Source: Condylostoma magnum
Lineage: Eukaryota > Ciliophora > Heterotrichea > Heterotrichida > Condylostomatidae
Length of the DNA: 24,255 nt
Direction of reading: 5' to 3'
Assembly (NCBI GenBank): GCA_920105805.1
Contig: CAKKTI010000289.1
Span: forward strand, 1,944 to 26,198
Below the pieces are notes generated by a model. That model was not told the DNA's origin. It searched no databases and was given only the letters and a program-made list of their open reading frames with translations. Shown piece after piece: positions 18,101 to 24,255 of this stretch (its first letter is position 1; each line of letters opens with the position of its first letter). Both the position numbers and the translations under genes were made by a program.

Positions 18101-20212
18101 ATGCACTATAGTAATATAGATGAGATCCCTGAAAAATCTCTGGATACATTTGTTTCCAAGAGAAACATGCAAATTCAATAAACACAAGGACTAGGACCAA
18201 TTGATATTTGTGTAATGAATAAAACAGAGCATAAAAGCGGATTTATTTCAAAATTCACAAGGAAAACAGTTTATACAGTTTCTCATTAAGTCTTTGGAGC
18301 AGATTGCTCTTCTCTTAGTGCAATTGCTGCATATATATCACATTTCTAAGAATTTATAGTAGGCTCTATTAAAGTTATAATGAATAAAGCAATTTTTTGC
18401 TCCTATGATGTATTTTCAAAGCTGGATATAAGATCAGAATATCAAAGATAAGGCTAAATGTAGGCAAAAGCTGTTGACATAGAAGGAATAGAAACAGCAA
18501 CATAAGAAATCCATTGAAAAGGAGCATATATTAGTTCAATTCTAAGATACTTTTATCATTATTAGTCAATTGGAACTAGGGTTTTGGAGTGGCCGAAAGA
18601 GCACTAAAACATGCGAGATTTTTTTAACATAGCAAGAGAGTTTATGCCCTACATAGGTTATGTTATAGGAAACTTACAAGATGTTATAAGATACCAGGAA
18701 CATTTATTATTTCCAGCTGTGAGTGAATTCTTGATAAAGCGAAGAATGCTAGAACTCCACTACTAACTTTTCTCCGCTGTAGTAAAGGATGACCCCTTAA
18801 TGCTTTCCTATATATCCGACGCCTATATAACAATGCGACGCAGTGAGGACGCCCTTTCCACAGTAGCTGAACAATTATCAGTGACTCCCCATGCAATTCC
18901 TTTACTCCTTCGGCAAGCAAAAGCCTTACTTTAACTCTCCCGATTCTAGCAAGCCCTAGATGTTTCCATGATTCTAATACAGCTTTCACCTGAACATTTT
19001 GACTGCTGGGAGATTCTAGCACAATGCTACTTAAAGCAAAAAATGTACTCAAAGGTACTAATTTGCCTAAACTAAGCTCCAGTGTATGATATAGAAAGTT
19101 AAGAAGAAAATAAATCATTAAATATTTTGAGTAATAACTCAATTCTATGGGATAGCCACCCTTTATATGCCTTTGAGCCTCAGAAATACGACTTTAGGCC
19201 CTTTGAGTCCTAAGAAGCAACAACAACGAAACTAGAAAGAGCAATACTGTCAAATCTAGACAACTTACCTGGAAGTAAATTAACCCCTTAGATCAAGAGA
19301 ATTTACAATATACTCGTTTAACTAGAACGAGAGATTGGCTGAGATAATCTTCTAAAACTCCGCTAAGGAGTTTTCCTAATGGAAGGTGAAAGAGAGCCGA
19401 TATCCCAAGACCTCTACGAAAACAACCCTTTATAATACAACCCAGATGACTCTTTTGTCGAAATAAATAACCGAGGCAATGATCTGGCATAGGGTGAAAA
19501 GGCTAGTAATGTATAAGGAACAACTCCTAAGGCTCCCTAATAGCCCTAGGTAATGTGAACTCCTAGATAAAACCAAGAGGCCCCTGACCCCACGCCCAGA
19601 AACCATTTGTTTGGGTATGAGAACAGAAGTTAGACTAACAACAACAGAAGTAAACGCATCTGCTCCCAGGTGCTAGATCACCTTTTTTCCTGCTTTTTCT
19701 ACGATTTAAGCTCTATGTTTGAGTGGCAGGCTGAGAACTAGGATTGGGATAGATAAGCACCTGGGTCTAAGTAAGATGTGCCTTATAGTGGAGCGTTGTG
19801 GGTTAAAAGGGGGGATTTGGCGGAGAGGCTGATGAGGAATAGATTCGCAGAATAAGCTTATAGACACTGCATTGATAAGGGGTTTTCCCTGTACTCGTGA
19901 TCAAGGCTTATTAAACTTTATATAGAAGCAGGGAATCCTAAGGCCGTTTTGGTATGCTTTGTTGAGATTTTAAAGCAAATGTAGGCTGATTTAGTAGATA
20001 TTCAAAATTCCGTAAGTTTTATACAGGATTTCCCCCCGTGAATTAATGAAGCTTTCAGTTAAACTTGCACGACTTGCGGTATAAGGCATCTTACGTCATT
20101 GGTTCAGGAGCTGAAATTAGATAGGTATAATTGTGTCGTAAAAGCTATTGAAAGACTTTACTTATGGAGAGTTGAAGGATCTATTGAGTAGTTTTATCAA
20201 ATAGTTCAGTGA
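18101..20212 (+). CDS. ChAPs-family TPR protein (Chs5-Arf1-binding / exomer-like)
   Basis: 703 residues in one frame without introns, close to the size of yeast Chs6/Bud7. In yeast these proteins form the exomer coat subunits that bind Arf1 and sort cargo from the trans-Golgi to the cell surface; related proteins occur in many protists. The N-terminus has the family block 'GLGPIDICVMNKTEHKSGF' and 'TVSHQVFGADCSSLSAIAAY'. 'RVLEWPKEHQNMRDFFNIAR' follows, then TPR-like helices at residues 230-330 ('LLLRQAKALLQLSRFQQALD', 'DCWEILAQCYLKQKMYSKVL'), a Gln/Pro/Asn-rich linker (residues 465-510), and further helical repeats including 'ERLMRNRFAEQAYRHCIDKG'. It ends at TGA 20210-20212, or at TAA 20222-20224 if that TGA is read as Trp. 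The next gene starts only 23 nt later. Confidence 0.85.
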
Positions 20213-20235
20213 ATTTTTGTTTAACAATTATTTAA

Positions 20236-22281
20236 ATGGAGGGTAGTTTAGATTTGCCAATGTCATTGCTAAGTTAGTAGGGTATAAGTTCTCGTAGATT
20301 ATCTACTCCTAGAGCCAATAGAGTGTTAAGATCAGAAAGGGTAAGAAGGACTGGTAGTAATGCACTTAAAGCTGTGTCAAATGATTAAATGTAGATGATT
20401 AATGAAGACTTTAACGGGTAGATATATAGGTTGAGGTAGAAGTTAGAGGGTAATCAAAGTCAAAAGTTCAAAAGATTCGTGGAGCTACTGGAAAAAAGAC
20501 TAAAGAAAAATGTTCCTCAAATGCCAGAAGAGCTGGCATAGTGGATTTATGATAGTCTGAATTTAAAAATCTAGCTGAATGGATCTGATGCTGAAATGTT
20601 AAAATGATAAGTAAAGGAAATATTAAAATTAACTGAAAAGGAAAATGATAGTACTTTTACCTTATCAATGGGATAATTAAAACTCAGTACTGAAATCAAA
20701 GGGAGCAGTCATGTACTAGGAGATAAAAATGCTGTTAATAGGAATATATCATAGGAGCAGAAAGGATACTAATTGCCTAACCAGGTAAGAGAGTTCATTA
20801 AGTAAATAGAATATGAAAATGAGTAATTAAAACTAGATTTATCCAACTTTTATAGGAATTTTGACTAGAATATTGAGGCTCAAATCGTTTCATCATATAT
20901 TAATTCAGAAAATATACCTTTTATCGATAAGTTTGGGAAAACTCCTACTAAGATTGCAGAAATAGACAACTAAATTCATATAAAGCTGCAAATTTAACAG
21001 TTAAAAGACTAAAAAAAGCAGTAAAAAGAAATATTGGAGGAATCCTAATGATAAATAGAGGAGCTTAGACGGTAAAAGTAGGATTTATAACTTCAATAAG
21101 ACAATCTGAATAAAAGTATACAAAAGAACAAGGAAAAAAAGGAAAAACTGTAAAAAGAATTCCAATCTTTAAAATTAGAAAAATATCAGTTTTAAGTAGA
21201 CAAAAGGGTATTCGAAAACTAATAACGAAGGTAAGGCTAAAGTCCTAATAACAACAGAAGAACTCCAATTGTATCAAAGACTCCAACTCTTCGCCCATTA
21301 AAATCCCTGTAAATAGACACAAATCTGAAGGATGGCCTTGCATCCCAGATATCCTACAGCTAAGACTAACTAAATTATCTTCGTTCCGAACTTACATAAA
21401 CACCAGAAAACGAATAGGATCATATTTTAGTACAAATCTCACGAGTTGAAAGCAAATTATAAGTCTTAAAAGCCCAAGAAACAATTGACTAAACAACCCA
21501 AGGAACAAATGTAGACAGTCTTGTTAAGAACTTTGCAAAAACAATAAATTATGATTAAAATGCAGCCAAAACTCTTGATAGATAATCTAAATCTCCTACG
21601 TCTGCTTATATTAAAAGAATAAGTGTTGCTAATACCACTGATATCTCATTTTTGCAGGAAACACCTTAAACAAAGAAAAACTAATCGATGATTTTTGTTG
21701 ATTTGGATTACACAACACCAGAGTCAAGTAAGAAAACTTTCAGATAAATACAAACACCCAGCTAAGCATCAAGACGTTAATCTAGAATTCGCTAAAATTC
21801 ACTCAGAAGTACAATATCTACTAATAAGTCATTTAATTTTGATTAAACTTCATAAATTGAAAGTGAAAAGTAAAGATTGATAAACTTTAAATAAAAGTTA
21901 GAAAGAAGTTAAAAGTAAATTGATGCGTAATAAAAGGAAATTAAAGCAATTGCAGACTTTTTAAAGAAAGAAAAGAAAAGAATTTTTGATTTTTTGAATG
22001 AATTGATTAAAAAGGAGAAATAATGGTCAAAACCTTGGATGAGAATTCCAGATGCGGAGGATTTAATTCCTATTATACAGAGTTAACATAAGGAATTTTT
22101 AGTTGAATTAGCATAAGTAGAAGAAACTAAGCTATAACTAGCTAAACAATAATTAGATATAGAAAAGTAATAATTAAGTATAGAATTACTCAAAGAATAA
22201 ATAATCGGAAGTTATTCAGAGAATCAGAGTGCTTTACTCAATTAATTTAATAGATTTTTACAATAATTGAGCATATGTTAA
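20236..22281 (+). CDS. Long coiled-coil protein, unknown function
   Basis: 681 residues in a continuous frame if the end is TAA 22279-22281; the first TGA is 22357-22359. I do not recognise the family. Residues 1-45 are basic and Ser/Arg-rich ('SSRRLSTPRANRVLRSERV'). A helical region covers 45-215. A strong Gln/Lys/Glu coiled coil covers about 240-335 ('QQKEILEESQWQIEELRRQK'). A Pro/Thr/Ser-rich linker with 'TPIVSKTPTLRPLKS' runs from 335 to 530, and two more coiled coils lie near 540-595 and 620-675 ('LAKQQLDIEKQQLSIELLKE'). More than 60 Gln residues are UAR. Such layouts are common in ciliate basal-body and cytoskeletal proteins, but that is inference. It begins 23 nt after the ChAPs gene on the same strand. 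Confidence 0.75.
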
Positions 22282-22398
22282 TTATTTACGATTCATATAA
22301 AATACATGAACAATTTGAGTAAAAACACGATTTGCTTCACTTTTATTAGGAAATGTTGAAAGTTTGACTCAGTGAAATCCTAATAAAACCTAATTATC
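22282..22398. other. Spacer between convergent coiled-coil and channel genes
   Basis: 117 nt between the ends of two convergent genes, AT-rich, holding both 3' ends. If the coiled-coil gene is ended by TGA rather than TAA, its last 26 codons lie here without overlapping the channel gene. Confidence 0.4.
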
Positions 22399-24255
22399 TC
22401 AGGCATATTTTACACAACATTTATTTTACTAATTAGATTGCATGGTCCATTGCATCTTTAAATTCGTGAATTGTGATAAGACAAGCTCTTTTCCTAGACT
22501 AAGTTGCGAGTATCTTCTTTCAATACCTCTAGTGATATGTGGTCTTCTATGCTTATAATTCATTTCAACCTTTTAATCTTAGAAATTCTCGAATACTGTA
22601 TCATGTTATAGATTAGCTAATCCTGATAGTTTAGTAATTGTATCCTTAAACTTCCTATTTTGGTTAATTGGAGCAGCATATACACTAAATGCCCTGTTAA
22701 TCATGCTTTCAAATTGCATATCCTTACTGTCTCCTTAACTTCTGATATCTGGAGTAAAAACTTAATCAATAGATGCTTTTTTCTTACTTTCTTCGTTATT
22801 TTCCTATAAACTCTGTCTCCGCCTTTAGCTTCCTTCTTGATTTAAAATTGTTCTTATTTCCGGGAAACTTTCTAAAATCTTATCAAAATCAGACTTAGAT
22901 AACACAGACATTAAGCAATGAGTAAATGCAACAACAGAGCAGATTCTCCTATTCTCTGTCAACAAAGCTAATTCTCCAACATAATCTCCCTTGGTTAACC
23001 TTTTTAGGATGCTGTTGTTATCAGGTGATAGTATGTTTACTACGCCTTCTATTATGAAATACATTTCTTCTCCAATGTCATCCTTGTATATTATGTAATC
23101 ATTAGGTAAGTATATATGGGGTCTAAGTTTGGTACAAATACACATGATAAAAGACTCACTGTGTGTTGAGTGGAATAAAGGTACTGCAGCTAGTTATTTC
23201 TTATTGAACTCGAACAATAGCCCAGATACTAAGTGTTCTGGTATGTGTTGATATAAATCATCATAATTAATAGGCCCTGTTTTCTCTGTAATGCTCCAAC
23301 TATAAGAGTAATATTGCTCTAATCTTCTAATCAGGTTTTAAGACTAGCTGCCAGATTACTGTAAATAATTAGTTGCTGTTTTAATTTGTTTTAGGTAGTC
23401 TTGCAATTTTGACTTAGAAGACTAGGCAAGAGAGGCCATTAATCCAAATGCTACTGCAAAGAGAGCATCCCCTATCATTATAATGCACACTGTTGTTATT
23501 CTTTCAGTATCTGTAGTAGGAAACATGTCTCCGTAGCCCACACTGGTAACTATATTCATAGTGTAGTAAATTGCATAAAGGTATTGTTAAGACAGCTTGT
23601 CTTCCTCTATATCAATATAGTCAACCCAGCGAGTGTTCAGATCTGCTTCTACTTTTAAATTTACAAAAAACCACATACAAGATGTCCAGTGCCATAGATA
23701 AAATAAGAATAAAATAGCTTTGAAGGATGATATTTTACTACTGTGGGATCTGTAATTAGTCTCAAGCTTGTCAAATAAAGAAGGAAGTCTAAAAACGGAG
23801 TATAGTCTTAAAAGCTTTAAAAAGGTTAGAATTCATAGAGGCTCCGTTACTTACAAAGCACCAAAGATTAAGTTAAAGGGAGAGCATGCCAGTACATCCT
23901 CAAGCATGTGGTTTCTGTAGTAAAAGCTTAGTATGTCTTTTAGACTCATGAGTTTTCTACCTTTGAGGAAAACACTGCCTCTGAAATTTACTATAAGATA
24001 CAGCAAACTTTCTACTATGCAGAAACTTTCTATTACTATAAGGAAAACATCATAATCTATTGAAAATCCGGCTTGGAAAGGAACAAAGAAGCAACTGTAT
24101 ATAATAACTATCAGATGAATGAAGTCCAAGCAGAAATATTACTCCAAAGGCTTGTTTAGTATTTTAGATATTTTTGGAGCTATAAGATGCTTAATTCTTC
24201 GTTAAGACCTTTTGTAAGCTTTAGGGTTAAATTGATACTTTTAAGACAGTTTTTC
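22399..24255 (-). CDS. Voltage-gated K+ channel with cyclic-nucleotide-binding domain (5' end outside window)
   Basis: The 618 residues present cover an HCN/EAG-type channel from just before S1 to the stop TGA at 22401-22399. S1 is 'CLDFIHLIVIIYSCFFVP', S2 'DVFLIVIESFCIVESLLYLI', S3 'VLACSPFNLIFGAL', and S4 'LKLLRLYSVFRLPSLF' with three basic residues at about three-residue spacing. S5 is 'ILFLFYLWHWTSCMWFF', the pore carries 'NIVTSVGYGDMFP' (the K+ selectivity filter GYGD), and S6 is 'CIIMIGDALFAVAFGLMASL'. After the C-linker the binding domain shows 'GEEMYFIIEGVVNIL', 'KGDYVGELALLTENRRICSV' with the phosphate-cassette Glu and Arg. A Gln/Arg-rich tail follows. In ciliates such channels shape membrane potential and ciliary beating. 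The start codon lies beyond position 24255. Confidence 0.93.

Noticed and set aside
18684-19142. 152-codon open frame on the minus strand
   Set aside because: It is antisense to the conserved TPR region of the ChAPs gene and has no recognisable motif.
1-24255. Bacterial, mitochondrial or heavily pseudogenised DNA as an explanation for the many in-frame stops
   Set aside because: Stops fall at conserved Gln and Trp positions in many intact families, one clear spliceosomal intron is present, and the gene set is eukaryotic nuclear.
1-24255. tRNA, rRNA, CRISPR, transposons or virus-derived elements
   Set aside because: I scanned by eye for T-loop signatures, terminal repeats, transposase and capsid-type motifs and regular repeat arrays on both strands and found none beyond the 55-bp duplication.

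Overview
The window looks like nuclear DNA of a ciliate that uses all three standard stop codons as sense codons. Under the standard code every gene is shattered. When UAA and UAG are read as Gln and UGA as Trp, long proteins of known families appear. Examples are 'SDIW' in a kinase, 'AQW' in adenosine kinase and 'HWVEFQNKFY' in V-ATPase subunit a, each with a former stop codon at a conserved Gln or Trp. The only codes known to me that fit are the karyorelictean one (NCBI table 27, e.g. Loxodes, Parduczia) and the Condylostoma one (table 28). UAR also looks like a terminator at several gene ends, which leans towards table 28. Since every frame is then technically open, I based calls on homology motifs, amino-acid composition and neighbour boundaries, not on ORF length. 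High AT, very short intergenic gaps (about 23-70 nt between several neighbours) and a 16-nt intron also fit a ciliate.

Layout: the end of an unknown gene (1-108, +); a small coiled-coil, tail-anchored protein (138-605, +); V-ATPase subunit a (726-3155, +); an 800-nt gap with one doubtful ORF; a NudE-like coiled-coil protein with a 16-nt intron (3948-4563, -); adenosine kinase (4870-5877, -) sharing a 54-bp divergent spacer with an SV2/SLC22-type MFS transporter (5932-7308, +); succinyl-CoA:3-ketoacid CoA-transferase (7427-8842, -) sharing a 66-bp divergent spacer with a large receptor-like membrane protein (8909-12307, +); the MeaB/MMAA GTPase (12378-13331, -); a 55-bp tandem duplication; a NEK-like probable pseudokinase (13675-15451, +); a poorly coding 0.7-kb gap; a trypsin-like protease (16136-17662, -); a ChAPs/exomer-type TPR protein (18101-20212, +) followed 23 nt later by a long coiled-coil protein (20236-22281, +); and a voltage-gated, cyclic-nucleotide-binding-domain K+ channel (22399-24255, -) whose start lies beyond the window.

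The genes are ordinary housekeeping, metabolic and membrane genes with no shared pathway or operon logic, apart from two acyl-CoA metabolism enzymes (OXCT1 and MMAA types). I found no transposon, viral copy, CRISPR array, rRNA or tRNA. The most interesting signals are the code itself and how translation ends, the degraded kinase active site, the receptor with an ANF/PBP1-like ectodomain, and kilobase-scale blocks of alternating G- and C-richness on the + strand.
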